This document shows positions 26,290 through 36,048 of a stretch of DNA of 64,000 nucleotides, one piece after another (the first letter of the stretch is position 1; every line of letters starts with the position of its first letter). Source of the stretch: Bacillus cereus group sp. RP43 (GTDB taxonomy: Bacteria; Bacillota; Bacilli; Bacillales; Bacillaceae_G); the NCBI RefSeq assembly GCF_040459645.1, contig NZ_JARVHQ010000001.1, positions 1,054,001-1,118,000 on the forward strand, written 5' to 3'. The notes beneath the pieces are model-generated. The model saw only the letters and a program-made list of their open reading frames with translations. It was not told the DNA's origin and made no database searches. Both the position numbers and the translations under genes were made by a program.

Positions 26290-28611
26290 TTGAATGGACA
26301 ATGGGGCTATGTTGCAATCTCGTTTATAATTGGGATTGCAATTACCTTTTCCGCATTGCATTTGTTGACTGCTTGTTGTTTCGTTTGTTATGTTTTATTT
26401 TGTTTATATCGTACTTCGCGTAAAACCTTCATAATTTGTATGATAGCGTGTTTTAGTGGCGCTATGTACACTACGTATGTTCAGAGTCTAAATAAGCCGC
26501 TAGGGGAGTCCTATGAAGTTACACGAGGGGTCGTGCAAAATACACCTCTAATTAATGGGGATCGCCTCTCTTTTCAAATTGAGGATCAGAATAAAAACTT
26601 AGTGCAGCTAAATTATAAAATACAATCTGCTTCGGAAAAGAAGCAGTTGCAACAATTACATGCAGGTATATCGTGTACATTTAAAGGGGAGGTGAAAGAA
26701 CCACAAACTGCCCGGAATTTTCATGTTGTTGATTATCGTAATTATTTATATCAGCAAAAAATACATTTTATATTTGATGTGACATACATTTCTGAATGTC
26801 AAAAAACATCGTTGTCACTCGTGCAATGGATTTTCCTTCTCAGGCAACAAACAATCTCGAAAGTTACAGAAATGTTCCCAGAACAATCAGGTGCATTTAT
26901 GAACGCATTATTATTTGGAGATCGACAACAAATGACGTTTGAAGTAGAAGAGCAATATCAACAATTTGGTCTTATACATTTGTTAGCAATTTCGGGATCG
27001 CATATCGTATTATTAATGGTTATAATGTATTTTGTTTTACTAAGAAGTGGTGTGACGAAAGAGACAGCAACAGTATGCCTTATAGTTTGCATTCCGCTGT
27101 ATATGATCATAGCTGGGGCATCGCCATCTGTTGTGAGGGCTTCTATAACAGGAGTTTTATTGTTAGTAGCTTTTATGTGCTCTATTCGCTTATCTAGTCT
27201 AGACGCCTTAAGTATAACAGCTATATGTATGCTTATATACGATCCGTATCTTATTTTCAACATTGGATTTCAATTCTCATTTGTAGGTAGTTTTGCTTTA
27301 CTACTATCTGCGCCGATATTATTAGGGCGTAGTAATGGAGTAGTTCGAAATTCTATTTACATTTCTATAATTTCACAGCTCGCTAGTACCCCCATCTTGT
27401 TATATCATTTTGGTTATTTTTCTCCTTATAGCATTTTCCTCAATCTTATATATGTTCCTTTTTTATCCATTATTGTGTTACCGTGTAGCATTATTATTCT
27501 TATATGTATGCCGGTTATTCCATTTTTCGCAAAAGGAATTGCATATGTACTTTCATTATGTTTAACCATTTCTAATGATTTTCTAAGTTACTGTGAAAGT
27601 TTCCCTTTCATCCGACTTACTTTTGGTCAAACTCCCTTACTTCTTGTGGCTATATATTGTTTTAGTATCGTTAGTATATTTGTGATTTGGGAAAGAGTAA
27701 TAACGAAAAAAAAATTGTGCATAGTCGTGGGTGTGTTTCTTTTTATTAGTACTTGTCATTATGTATATCCATATCTTCGCGAAAGTGGGAGTGTTACATT
27801 TGTTGATGTTGGACAGGGAGATGCAATATTAATTCGTCTCCCGTACGATAAAGAGGTTTATCTTATTGATACAGGTGGATCCCTTCCTGTCAAGAAGGAA
27901 GCGTGGCAACAGAAAAAGCATGAATTTTCTGTTGGGCATGATATTCTTGTTCCTTTTTTACAAAAAGAAGGTATAAAAACGATTGATAAATTAATTGTAA
28001 CGCATGGAGATGCGGATCATATAGGTGCTGCGCTGGATTTGCTGTCATCTATGATTGTAAAAGAAGTTGTATTTGGGAGAAAGGAACAAGATGCTGTATT
28101 GGAAAGATTGGTGAAGAAAAAGGCGTTAGAAAAGAGCATGAAGATAAGTGTAGTAGGGGAAGGGGAAGGTTGGAGGGTAAATGAAGCGGAATTTTTCGTA
28201 TTAGCTCCAAGGGGAAAAGAAAAGGAGGAAAATGACTCTTCGATTGTACTATGGGCCAGACTAGGAGGACTAACATGGCTATTTACGGGTGATTTAGAAG
28301 AAGAAGGAGAAAAGTTTATAGTATCGACATATCCTGATTTGCGGGCTAATATTTTAAAAGTTGGCCACCATGGGAGTAAAACATCATCTACAGACCCTTT
28401 TTTAAGGCTTGTACAGCCTAGTGTAGCGATTATTTCTGTGGGGGAGCGTAATAGGTATGGGCACCCGCATAAGGAAGTTATAGAGCGTTTTGAGAAGATG
28501 GGTATTGATATATGGCGTACGGATAAGCAAGGTGCTATTTCCTATGTTTTTAATGGAGAAAAAGGAACCTTTCAAAGTAAAATCACATATGATGAAACAC
28601 ATAGAAGATGA
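26290..28611 (+). CDS. comEC: Competence channel protein ComEC (Rec2)
   Basis: A polytopic membrane protein of 773 residues forming the channel for single-stranded DNA entry. It has an OB-like extracellular N-terminal region, the Competence core with LLAISGSHIVLLMVIMYF and GASPSVVRASITG, and a C-terminal metallo-beta-lactamase domain (FVDVGQGDAILIRLP, VTHGDADHIGA, LKVGHHGSKTSS) that may degrade the non-transforming strand. It starts at TTG 26290 after AAGGAGTGAG. It is full length with no disruption, so the comE locus looks intact. Confidence 0.94.
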   Translation: MNGQWGYVAISFIIGIAITFSALHLLTACCFVCYVLFCLYRTSRKTFIICMIACFSGAMYTTYVQSLNKPLGESYEVTRGVVQNTPLINGDRLSFQIEDQNKNLVQLNYKIQSASEKKQLQQLHAGISCTFKGEVKEPQTARNFHVVDYRNYLYQQKIHFIFDVTYISECQKTSLSLVQWIFLLRQQTISKVTEMFPEQSGAFMNALLFGDRQQMTFEVEEQYQQFGLIHLLAISGSHIVLLMVIMYFVLLRSGVTKETATVCLIVCIPLYMIIAGASPSVVRASITGVLLLVAFMCSIRLSSLDALSITAICMLIYDPYLIFNIGFQFSFVGSFALLLSAPILLGRSNGVVRNSIYISIISQLASTPILLYHFGYFSPYSIFLNLIYVPFLSIIVLPCSIIILICMPVIPFFAKGIAYVLSLCLTISNDFLSYCESFPFIRLTFGQTPLLLVAIYCFSIVSIFVIWERVITKKKLCIVVGVFLFISTCHYVYPYLRESGSVTFVDVGQGDAILIRLPYDKEVYLIDTGGSLPVKKEAWQQKKHEFSVGHDILVPFLQKEGIKTIDKLIVTHGDADHIGAALDLLSSMIVKEVVFGRKEQDAVLERLVKKKALEKSMKISVVGEGEGWRVNEAEFFVLAPRGKEKEENDSSIVLWARLGGLTWLFTGDLEEEGEKFIVSTYPDLRANILKVGHHGSKTSSTDPFLRLVQPSVAIISVGERNRYGHPHKEVIERFEKMGIDIWRTDKQGAISYVFNGEKGTFQSKITYDETHRR

Positions 28612-28645
28612 AAAAAAGAAGACTGCCATTAAGCGGCAGCCTTTA
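28612..28645. terminator. Weak bidirectional terminator between comEC and yqzM
   Basis: CTGCC and GGCAG enclose a 7-base loop; A-rich sequence on the left gives a U run for the minus strand. The stem is short. Confidence 0.5.
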
Positions 28646-28777
28646 AGAACCGATGAATTTAATAACAGTTGCAATAATGAAAAGTGTTGCGAAAAAACCA
28701 AATGAGACGATAAATCCTACCCCTGAATCAATAGCGTCATTGCGTTTACTTTGAACGTTTTGTTCAAAATCATTCAT
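28643..28777 (-). CDS. yqzM: YqzM family small membrane protein
   Basis: A 44-residue protein with a polar N-terminus (MNDFEQNVQSKRNDAIDSGV) and a single membrane helix (GFIVSFGFFATLFIIATVIK). The ATG at 28777 has GGGAGGGA upstream. It matches the small gene found opposite comEC in B. subtilis. Function is unknown. Confidence 0.82.
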   Translation of the reverse strand: MNDFEQNVQSKRNDAIDSGVGFIVSFGFFATLFIIATVIKFIGS

Positions 28778-28965
28778 TTAGAATCCCTCCCCAACATTCC
28801 ATTTTAGTATAAAATATTGTCAGAAAAAAATCTACAATTTCCATGTGAAGCGAAATAGAGTATTTGTACACTTCTTCTAGTTAGCTAAGTAGCGTGAATT
28901 TTTCATTTCCAATCATGTTAACAGTTGGCACTTATACTAAGATTATTATTGTAAATAATAAAGGG

Positions 28966-29060
28966 AAGGTGATTACCGCACACCAATAAGAAATCCGGGG
29001 CTTATTGCGTGGCGTTTTATATAAATAAAGGGGCGGGGTATAAAGCCCGTCTCTTTGTAC
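28966..29060 (+). other. Intergenic region with two stem-loops upstream of holA
   Basis: Between yqzM and holA, AAGGTG is followed by a possible six-codon ORF from GTG 28969 (MITAHQ, stop). A stem CACCAATAAG / CTTATTG-c-GTG spans about 28981-29014 and a G+C-rich hairpin (GGGCGGG, CCCGTCT) spans about 29030-29058. No gene is visible. It may be a structured leader of holA or a small RNA; this is unproven. Confidence 0.3.
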
Positions 29061-29125
29061 TTGTAAAACAAAAGCTAGGGCATTAGTATAAATATATATT
29101 GCCAAGTTAGGGAGTAGGAAAAAAT

Positions 29126-30136
29126 ATGAGTGATATACATAAGAAGATTAAAAAGAAACAGTTCGCTCCGTTGTATGTACTGTATGGAACGGAAGCCTAT
29201 TTTATAAATGAAACGATAAAACTTATTACAACGGAAGCGCTTGAAGAGGAAGATCGAGAGTTTAATGTTGTGACATACGATTTGGAAGAAGTGTATTTAG
29301 AAGATGTAGTTGAGGATGCACGTACGCTTCCTTTTTTTGGAGAGCGTAAAGTTATATTAATAAAATCACCATTATTTTTAACGGCACAAAAAGAAAAATT
29401 AGAACAAAATATAAAAATTTTAGAAGAATATATTGGGGAGCCATCTCCTTTTTCTATTCTTGTTTTTGTTGCGCCTTATGAAAAATTAGACGAACGAAAA
29501 AAAATTACAAAACTACTAAAGAAAACAGCGGATGTAATAGAAGCAAATACGATGCAAGTGCAGGATGTTCAGAAGTGGATTGTTTCTCGAGCAGATGAGG
29601 TGCATGTGCATATTGATAATGCAGCTGTTAGTTTGTTGTTAGAGCTTGTGGGAAGTAATATAACAATGTTGGCGAAGGAAATGGACAAGTTAACGTTATA
29701 CGTCGGTATGGGCGGAGAAATTACGCCAAAACTTGTCACGGAACTTGTGCCGAAATCTGTTGAGCAAAATGTGTTTGCTTTAACGGAAAAAGTGGTAAAA
29801 AAAGATATCGCTGGTGCGATGCAAATTTTAGACGGATTATTTACACAGCAGGAAGAACCAATTAAGCTGCTCGCGTTATTAGTAAGTCAGTTCCGCTTGC
29901 TACATCAAGTGAAAGAGCTGCAACAGCGTGGTTACGGACAAAATCAAATTGCTTCCCATATTGGTGTGCATCCGTACCGGGTAAAGTTGGCGATGAATCA
30001 AACGAAATTTTTCTCTTTTGAAGAATTAAAAAAAGTTATTATAGAATTAGCGGAAGCTGATTATAGTATGAAGACTGGAAAGATGGATAAGAAACTTGTG
30101 CTTGAGTTTTTCTTAATGCGGTTAAATCATATGTAG
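29126..30136 (+). CDS. holA: DNA polymerase III subunit delta
   Basis: The clamp-loader wrench subunit, 336 residues. It opens with FAPLYVLYGTEAYFINETIKL, where the P-loop is degenerate as usual for delta, followed by VYLEDVVEDARTLPFFGERKVILI and the C-terminal collar helices (EEPIKLLALLVSQFRLLHQVKELQ). It stands alone as in B. subtilis yqeN and is followed by two strong terminators. Confidence 0.94.
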   Translation: MSDIHKKIKKKQFAPLYVLYGTEAYFINETIKLITTEALEEEDREFNVVTYDLEEVYLEDVVEDARTLPFFGERKVILIKSPLFLTAQKEKLEQNIKILEEYIGEPSPFSILVFVAPYEKLDERKKITKLLKKTADVIEANTMQVQDVQKWIVSRADEVHVHIDNAAVSLLLELVGSNITMLAKEMDKLTLYVGMGGEITPKLVTELVPKSVEQNVFALTEKVVKKDIAGAMQILDGLFTQQEEPIKLLALLVSQFRLLHQVKELQQRGYGQNQIASHIGVHPYRVKLAMNQTKFFSFEELKKVIIELAEADYSMKTGKMDKKLVLEFFLMRLNHM

Positions 30137-30139
30137 TGA

Positions 30140-30180
30140 CACAAAAAAGTTCACGTACTTAGTACGTGAACTTTTTTGTG
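30140..30180. terminator. Strong palindromic terminator after holA
   Basis: A nearly perfect 20-bp palindrome (CACAAAAAAGTTCACGTACT and its complement) with T runs on both strands. It follows holA directly. Confidence 0.9.
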
Positions 30181-30185
30181 TATAT

Positions 30186-30213
30186 AAAAAACGATCCGAA
30201 TGGATCGTTTTTT
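30186..30213. terminator. Second bidirectional terminator, between holA and rpsT
   Basis: AAAAAACGATCC pairs with GGATCGTTTTTT around GAAT. It ends 7 bases before the rpsT stop codon. Confidence 0.88.
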
Positions 30214-30220
30214 AAACGCC

Positions 30221-30478
30221 TTACGCGTTTACTTGTTTCGCTAAGCGAGATTTTTGACGAGCTGCAGCGTTTTGGTGGATAAGACCTTTACGAGCTGCTT
30301 TGTCAAGTTTTTTAGAAGCAGTTTTGAAAGCTTCTTTAGCATTTTCAAGATCGTTATTAGTAACTAAAGCTTCTACAGTTTTAACAGCAGTACGCATGTC
30401 AGACTTGATAGAAGCGTTATGTGAACGACGCTCTTCGCTAAGTTTAGCGCGTTTGATAGCAGATTTGATGTTTGCCAT
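30221..30478 (-). CDS. rpsT: 30S ribosomal protein S20
   Basis: A basic 85-residue helical protein of the small subunit that binds 16S rRNA. The start [20 protein letters not shown] is standard and follows GGGAGGTG; the C-terminus [18 protein letters not shown] is typical. It is divergent from gpr, as in B. subtilis. Confidence 0.97.
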   Translation of the reverse strand: MANIKSAIKRAKLSEERRSHNASIKSDMRTAVKTVEALVTNNDLENAKEAFKTASKKLDKAARKGLIHQNAAARQKSRLAKQVNA

Positions 30479-30658
30479 ACTTTTCACCTCCCTGGTGCAA
30501 TCGAATGACTCGATTCTTACATAGAACAAGTGATATTTTATCAAACGGTGAAGAGAATTGCAATAGTATATCAATGAAATTTCACGTAAAGGAAAGAATG
30601 ACCTAATATAACTTGGGGAAATCTAACGATATTTACTATGAATTACGGAGGAGATACG

Positions 30659-31762
30659 ATGAAAGAACCATTAGATTTAAGTAAATATAGTGTTAGAACT
30701 GACCTTGCTGTAGAGGCGCACCAAATGCTGCAAGAGCGCCAAGAAGAACAAAAAGGGATACAGGGAGTTATTGTAAAAGAGAGGGAAGAAGAGGGAGTTA
30801 CAATTACAAAAGTAACTATTGATGAAATTGCATCTGAATCGATGGGGAAAAAACCTGGGAATTATTTAACTCTTGAGGTGCAAGGTATACGTCAGCAAGA
30901 TACGGAACTTCAGCAAAAGGTAGAGCGTATTTTTGCAAAAGAATTTTCTTATTTCTTAGAAGAGGTTGGAGTTTCAAAAGAAGCGAGTTGTTTAATCGTA
31001 GGTCTTGGGAATTGGAATGTAACGCCGGATGCACTCGGACCGATAGTTGTAGAGAACGTACTGGTGACGAGACATTTGTTTAAATTGCAGCCTGAAAGTG
31101 TGGAAGAAGGGTTTAGACCTGTTAGTGCGATTCGTCCAGGGGTAATGGGGATTACAGGGATTGAAACGAGCGATGTCATTTACGGAATTATTGAGAAGAC
31201 AAAACCAGACTTTGTCATCGCAATTGATGCGTTAGCTGCGCGTTCTATTGAACGAGTAAATAGTACGATACAAATTTCTGATACAGGAATTCATCCAGGA
31301 TCTGGCGTTGGGAATAAGCGTAAGGAACTAAGTAAAGAAACATTAGGAATTCCTGTTATTGCGATTGGTGTTCCAACTGTAGTAGACGCAGTTTCTATTA
31401 CAAGTGATACGATCGATTTTATTTTGAAGCACTTTGGAAGAGAGATGAAAGAGGGACATAAGCCGTCACGGTCTTTATTACCAGCGGGATTTTCATTTGG
31501 GGAAAAGAAAAAACTAACAGAAGAAGATATGCCGGATGAAAAGAGTCGAAATATGTTTTTAGGAGCTATTGGTACGTTAGAAGAAGAAGAAAAGAGAAAG
31601 TTGATTTATGAAGTGTTATCTCCTCTTGGTCATAATTTGATGGTAACCCCAAAAGAAGTAGATGCGTTTATTGAGGATATGGCAAATGTAATAGCAAGTG
31701 GTTTAAATGCAGCACTGCATCATCAGATTGATCAAGATAATACAGGGGCATATACACATTGA
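30659..31762 (+). CDS. gpr: Germination protease GPR
   Basis: This aspartate-type protease degrades small acid-soluble spore proteins at germination. It has 367 residues starting at ATG 30659 after CGGAGGAGA. The zymogen pro-sequence [15 protein letters not shown] (15 residues) precedes LAVEA, the known self-processing site in Bacillus megaterium GPR. The core has [29 protein letters not shown] and DALAARS. The stop overlaps the yqxA start (TGATG), leaving no room for spoIIP, which lies between these genes in B. subtilis. Confidence 0.95.
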   Translation: MKEPLDLSKYSVRTDLAVEAHQMLQERQEEQKGIQGVIVKEREEEGVTITKVTIDEIASESMGKKPGNYLTLEVQGIRQQDTELQQKVERIFAKEFSYFLEEVGVSKEASCLIVGLGNWNVTPDALGPIVVENVLVTRHLFKLQPESVEEGFRPVSAIRPGVMGITGIETSDVIYGIIEKTKPDFVIAIDALAARSIERVNSTIQISDTGIHPGSGVGNKRKELSKETLGIPVIAIGVPTVVDAVSITSDTIDFILKHFGREMKEGHKPSRSLLPAGFSFGEKKKLTEEDMPDEKSRNMFLGAIGTLEEEEKRKLIYEVLSPLGHNLMVTPKEVDAFIEDMANVIASGLNAALHHQIDQDNTGAYTH

Positions 31763-32124
31763 TGGAAAGAGGCAGAAATAGTTTGAGTCAATTTACGCTG
31801 TTATGTATATGCGGTACAGTCTTATGTTTGCTTATGATGATAGCTGGAGTGGGACTCGCTAATCATGGTCTGAAAAGTATGAAGGGGTATCGTCAGCTGT
31901 CATATGAACAAATTGCTCATATGACAGGAACAGAAGGCGCTGGAGCTGAATCCGGAATTTCGGGAGAGACGTTTTCGGCTATTGAAAAACAAAAACAGTT
32001 AGAAAGCTTAAGAAGTTTTAATGTTGTAGAAGGTATCGGTATGGCGATAGCAAGTGTTGCTCGTGATATGACAAAGTTTGGAACGGATATAGTTGTTGGG
32101 GCAATAAAAGGAATTTTTAGTTAA
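31762..32124 (+). CDS. yqxA: YqxA family protein (DUF3679)
   Basis: A protein of 120 residues with one N-terminal membrane helix (FTLLCICGTVLCLLMMIAGV) and the family pattern NHGLKSMKGY, ILAHMTG-like QIAHMTG and IEKQKQLESLRSFN. ATG 31762 overlaps the gpr stop, so the genes are coupled. Its role is unknown; expression with gpr suggests sporulation. Confidence 0.85.
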   Translation: MERGRNSLSQFTLLCICGTVLCLLMMIAGVGLANHGLKSMKGYRQLSYEQIAHMTGTEGAGAESGISGETFSAIEKQKQLESLRSFNVVEGIGMAIASVARDMTKFGTDIVVGAIKGIFS

Positions 32125-32332
32125 GGGTAGCGGGAAGGACGGTTGTCTTATGTTTGTAAGAGAGCTGTCTTTTAATTTGAAAAAGGTTTGTCTCTTATGG
32201 TTTGTTCGCATAAGATATAGATAGAGTGATTTGTATTGTAAGCAGCACGAGTTTTCATTGAATCTTTGCTGCTCTATTGATATAATCAGTGCTAGTGTAT
32301 ATTGGCGAGACTATTAGGAGTTGAGAACATAG

Positions 32333-34156
32333 ATGAATAAAGAAGAAAGAGCAAAAAGACAGTCGAAAATTCGTAACTTCTCCATCATTGCTCACATTGA
32401 CCACGGGAAATCAACGTTGGCAGACCGTATTTTGGAGAAAACAAACGCGTTGGCACAGCGCGAAATGAAGGCGCAATTGCTTGACTCTATGGAGTTAGAG
32501 CGTGAGCGTGGTATTACAATTAAATTAAATGCAGTACAACTAACTTATAAAGCGAAAGACGGTGAAGAATATATTCTTCACTTAATCGATACTCCAGGAC
32601 ACGTCGACTTTACGTACGAAGTATCTCGTAGTTTAGCGGCTTGTGAAGGTGCAATTCTTGTTGTGGATGCAGCGCAAGGAATTGAGGCGCAAACATTAGC
32701 GAACGTATATTTAGCGCTTGATAATAATTTAGAAATCTTACCAGTTATTAATAAAATCGACTTACCAAGTGCGGACCCAGAACGCGTACGTCAAGAGGTA
32801 GAAGATGTAATTGGTTTAGATGCATCGGAAGCTGTACTTGCTTCAGCGAAAGCTGGCATTGGTATTGAAGATATTTTAGAACAAATCGTTGAAAAGGTAC
32901 CAGCTCCAACAGGTGATTCAGAAGAACCGTTACAATGTATGATTTTCGATTCTTTATATGATCCGTACCGCGGTGTAATTGCATATATCCGTGTTGTAAA
33001 TGGAACGGTAAAAGTTGGCGATAAAGTACGTATGATGGCAACTGGAAAAGAATTTGAAGTAACAGAAGTAGGTGTGTTTACACCGAAAACGACGCAACGT
33101 GACGAGTTAACAGTAGGTGATGTAGGTTTCTTGGCAGCATCTATTAAAAATGTAGGCGATACACGTGTTGGTGATACGATTACACATGCGAAACGTCCGG
33201 CTGCAGAAGCGTTAGCAGGATATCGTAAATTAAACCCAATGGTATTCTGTGGTTTATATCCAATCGATTCTGCACGTTATAATGACTTACGTGATGCGTT
33301 AGAAAAACTAGAATTGAATGATTCTGCTCTTGAATTTGAGCCTGAAACATCTCAAGCTTTAGGTTTTGGTTTCCGTTGTGGTTTCTTAGGGCTGCTGCAC
33401 ATGGAGATTATTCAAGAACGTATTGAACGTGAATTCAAGATTGACTTAATTACAACAGCGCCAAGCGTTATTTATAAAGTGTATTTAACAAACGGTGAAG
33501 ATTTTATTGTTGATAATCCATCTAATATGCCAGATCCACAGGTTATCGATCGTGTAGAAGAGCCGTTTGTGAAGGCTTCAATTATGGTTCCGAATGACTA
33601 TGTTGGAGCTGTAATGGAAATTTGCCAAGGGAAACGTGGAACGTTTATTGATATGCAATATTTAGATGAAACACGTGTTACATTGACATATGAAATCCCG
33701 TTATCAGAAATCGTATATGATTTCTTCGATCAATTGAAATCAAATACGAAAGGATATGCATCATTTGACTACGAGTTAATTGGTTATAAACCATCTAAAC
33801 TTGTGAAAATGGATATTCTTTTAAATAATGAACAAGTGGATGCTTTATCATTTATTGTACATCGTGATTCAGCGTATGACCGTGGTAAAGTAATTGTAGA
33901 GAAATTAAAGAAATTAATTCCAAGACAACAGTTTGAAGTGCCAATTCAGGCGACTATCGGAAATAAAGTTGTATCTCGTTCTACAATTAAGGCGATGCGT
34001 AAAAACGTACTTGCAAAATGTTACGGTGGTGACATTTCTCGTAAGCGTAAACTTCTTGATAAGCAAAAAGAAGGTAAAAAACGTATGAAGTCTGTTGGTT
34101 CTGTAGAAGTGCCACAAGAAGCATTCATGGCTGTACTGAAAATGGATGATAACTAA
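32333..34156 (+). CDS. lepA: Elongation factor 4 (LepA)
   Basis: A translational GTPase of 607 residues that back-translocates or aids initiation and assembly. G1 is [14 protein letters not shown], switch [16 protein letters not shown]3 DTPGHVDF and G4 NKIDLP. The LepA-specific C-terminal domain is complete ([24 protein letters not shown]). Its stop is followed within three bases by a dispersed hairpin repeat. Confidence 0.97.
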   Translation: MNKEERAKRQSKIRNFSIIAHIDHGKSTLADRILEKTNALAQREMKAQLLDSMELERERGITIKLNAVQLTYKAKDGEEYILHLIDTPGHVDFTYEVSRSLAACEGAILVVDAAQGIEAQTLANVYLALDNNLEILPVINKIDLPSADPERVRQEVEDVIGLDASEAVLASAKAGIGIEDILEQIVEKVPAPTGDSEEPLQCMIFDSLYDPYRGVIAYIRVVNGTVKVGDKVRMMATGKEFEVTEVGVFTPKTTQRDELTVGDVGFLAASIKNVGDTRVGDTITHAKRPAAEALAGYRKLNPMVFCGLYPIDSARYNDLRDALEKLELNDSALEFEPETSQALGFGFRCGFLGLLHMEIIQERIEREFKIDLITTAPSVIYKVYLTNGEDFIVDNPSNMPDPQVIDRVEEPFVKASIMVPNDYVGAVMEICQGKRGTFIDMQYLDETRVTLTYEIPLSEIVYDFFDQLKSNTKGYASFDYELIGYKPSKLVKMDILLNNEQVDALSFIVHRDSAYDRGKVIVEKLKKLIPRQQFEVPIQATIGNKVVSRSTIKAMRKNVLAKCYGGDISRKRKLLDKQKEGKKRMKSVGSVEVPQEAFMAVLKMDDN

Positions 34157-34158
34157 TA

Positions 34159-34227
34159 GAGTGAAGCTATAATTAGTGGGATTTTTCTATTCTTCGCTAA
34201 TTATTAGCCCGCACCAATTGTGATAAA
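34159..34227 (+). repeat. bcr-like hairpin repeat, copy D (short, diverged)
   Basis: GAGTGAAGCTATAATTAGTGGG, an AT-rich loop, then CGCTAATTATTAGCCCGCACCAAT aligns with copies at 44137, 52581 and 59877. The stem TAATTAG/CTAATTA keeps pairing with compensatory changes relative to TAATCAG/CTGATTA in the others. It starts just after the lepA stop codon. Confidence 0.6.
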
Positions 34228-34230
34228 AGT

Positions 34231-34256
34231 AGAAGCCGTTCGTTCGGCTTCTTTTT
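34231..34256 (+). terminator. Terminator downstream of lepA
   Basis: AGAAGCCG pairs with CGGCTTCT around a 6-base loop, followed by TTTTT. Confidence 0.87.
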
Positions 34257-34259
34257 TAT

Positions 34260-34312
34260 ATGCTAAGTACTTTTTAGACATCTTAGCATCTCTCATTTAC
34301 AATAGTGAGAGA
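34260..34312 (+). promoter_or_regulatory. Promoter region with two inverted repeats upstream of the HxlR gene
   Basis: ATGCTAAG/CTTAGCAT (34260-34289) and TCTCTCA/TGAGAGA (34289-34312) are adjacent inverted repeats. A possible promoter TTAGAC (34274), 18-base spacer, TACAAT (34298) lies across them. Autoregulation by the downstream HxlR protein is a reasonable guess. Confidence 0.45.
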
Positions 34313-34349
34313 GCATTTTAGTGATTGATATAGAGTTAGGAGATTATTA

Positions 34350-34718
34350 ATGTCCGAAAATATTCGAAAAGATATTCGAGAGAAAATACAAAATGGTAAT
34401 TTTAATTGTGAAAAGGAACTGACGCTTTCTATTATTAGCGGGAAGTGGAAAGTTGTCATATTGTGGCACCTCGGTGTGGAAGGGCCTCATCGTTTTAGTG
34501 AATTACAGCGACTATTCCCTAGCATTTCTCATAAAGTGTTGTCGAATCAATTAAAAGAGTTGATGGAGGATGGGATTATTGATCGAACAGTATACCCGGA
34601 AATCCCTCCGCGAGTTGAGTACTATATGACGGAATTAGGTATGTCGCTTTTGCCAATCGTTGAAATGATGTATGATTGGGGAAAAATGCGAATGGAACAA
34701 ATTCGTAACACGTTATAA
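34350..34718 (+). CDS. HxlR family winged helix regulator
   Basis: A 122-residue DNA-binding protein of the MarR/HxlR type: FNCEKELTLSIISGKWKVVILWHL, then RFSELQRLFPSISHKVLSNQL (recognition helix) and the wing VYPEIPPRVEYYMTELG. One cysteine near the N-terminus (NFNCEKE) is at the position that senses thiol-reactive compounds in YodB-like HxlR proteins. No obvious target gene is next to it; hemW follows after a terminator. B. subtilis has no regulator at this place. Confidence 0.88.
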   Translation: MSENIRKDIREKIQNGNFNCEKELTLSIISGKWKVVILWHLGVEGPHRFSELQRLFPSISHKVLSNQLKELMEDGIIDRTVYPEIPPRVEYYMTELGMSLLPIVEMMYDWGKMRMEQIRNTL

Positions 34719-34729
34719 AAGTAAAGGAC

Positions 34730-34756
34730 CCTCCGGAGCGCGGAGGTTTTCTTTTT
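34730..34756 (+). terminator. Terminator between the HxlR gene and hemW
   Basis: CCTCCG pairs with CGGAGG around GAGCG, followed by TTTTCTTTTT. Confidence 0.85.
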
Positions 34757-34775
34757 AGAAAGGTAGGAGTTATAT

Positions 34776-35915
34776 TTGGTACAAGCTGCATATATTCATA
34801 TTCCATTTTGTCAGCATATTTGTCACTATTGTGACTTTAATAAAGTATTTATTGAACGCCAACCGGTTGATCAATACTTACAATATTTAGAGAAAGAAAT
34901 AATAAATACGGTTCAAAAAGTACCGTTTGAAAGTATGAAAACGATTTTTGTTGGCGGAGGAACTCCGACAGCTTTAAATATGGAGCAAACAAAAAAACTA
35001 CTCGATATCATTAACCGTCGTTTGCGTCCATTTGCACCGAATTGTGAATTAACATTTGAAGCGAATCCAGGTGATTTACCGAAAGAGAAGTTGAATTTAT
35101 TGCTAGAAGGTGGAGTGAACCGAATTAGTTTTGGTGTGCAAACATTTCGTGATGAGCTACTTGAGAAGATTGGACGCAGGCATACGAGAGAGGATGCATT
35201 CGTAGCAATTCGAGAAGCGCAGGAAGTCGGTTTTACAAATATTAATGTAGATTTAATTTATGCTCTGCCGGGACAGACGATAGAAGATGTAAAAGAAACG
35301 TTAGACATTGCCTTTACGCTTGGTGTACAACATTTCTCAGCGTATTCATTAATTGTGGAACCGAAAACAGTCTTTTATAACTTAATGAATAAAGGGAAAT
35401 TAAGACTACCAGGTGAAGATCATGAAGCGAAAATGTACGAAATGGTAATGGATGAAATGGAGAAACATGGCTATAACCAGTATGAAATTAGCAATTTCTC
35501 AAAAGGTGATAATGAAAGTAGACATAATCTCACATACTGGAATAATGAAGAATATTATGGATTTGGAGCTGGAGCGCATAGTTATGTGAATGGAGAACGA
35601 ATTCAAAATGTAGGTCCGCTTAAGCAATATTTCACCAAAATTGATGAAACTGGATTTCCATATTTAGACGTTCACGCAGTGACGGAGAAAGAAAAAATGG
35701 AAGAAGAGTTGTTTTTAGGACTTCGAAAAACAAAAGGTGTGTCTAAAATAGCGTTCCAAAAGAAATTCAACATGGAGATGGATCAAGTTTTTGCGAAGCA
35801 GTTACAAGGCAATCAAGAACAGGGATTGCTTGAAGAGAGAGATGGATATGTGCGTTTAACACAAAAAGGAAAATTATTAGGAAATGAAGTGTTCCAGTCA
35901 TTTTTGATTGACTAA
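34776..35915 (+). CDS. hemW: Radical SAM heme chaperone HemW
   Basis: A radical SAM protein of 379 residues related to coproporphyrinogen dehydrogenase but thought to deliver heme. The cluster motif is HIPFCQHICHYCDF near the N-terminus (CX3CX2C); GGGTPTAL, NPGDL and GVQTF follow, and a HemN C-terminal domain (GFGAGAHSYVNGERI). It starts at TTG 34776 after GTAGGAG. Confidence 0.93.
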   Translation: MVQAAYIHIPFCQHICHYCDFNKVFIERQPVDQYLQYLEKEIINTVQKVPFESMKTIFVGGGTPTALNMEQTKKLLDIINRRLRPFAPNCELTFEANPGDLPKEKLNLLLEGGVNRISFGVQTFRDELLEKIGRRHTREDAFVAIREAQEVGFTNINVDLIYALPGQTIEDVKETLDIAFTLGVQHFSAYSLIVEPKTVFYNLMNKGKLRLPGEDHEAKMYEMVMDEMEKHGYNQYEISNFSKGDNESRHNLTYWNNEEYYGFGAGAHSYVNGERIQNVGPLKQYFTKIDETGFPYLDVHAVTEKEKMEEELFLGLRKTKGVSKIAFQKKFNMEMDQVFAKQLQGNQEQGLLEERDGYVRLTQKGKLLGNEVFQSFLID

Positions 35916-36005
35916 TTAAATGTTTCATAAACGTGAAAAAATTTCATTATTTCGTGACGTTTCCGTTGACAATTGAATGTCAATTTTGGTAAGTTATTAA
36001 TAGAT

Positions 36006-36032
36006 TTAGCACTCGAAGACAAAGAGTGCTAA
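36006..36032 (+). promoter_or_regulatory. CIRCE operator of the hrcA-dnaK operon
   Basis: TTAGCACTC-N9-GAGTGCTAA is a perfect match to the CIRCE consensus, the HrcA binding site. A promoter with TTGACA at 35966-35971 lies about 35 bases upstream. HrcA represses the operon until heat shock titrates GroE. Confidence 0.97.
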
Positions 36033-36048
36033 CAGAGGTGATGATGAG

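Noticed and set aside
28915..28945. Sigma-54-like TTGGCAC before the holA leader
   Set aside because: The required downstream TTGCA element at fixed spacing is missing.
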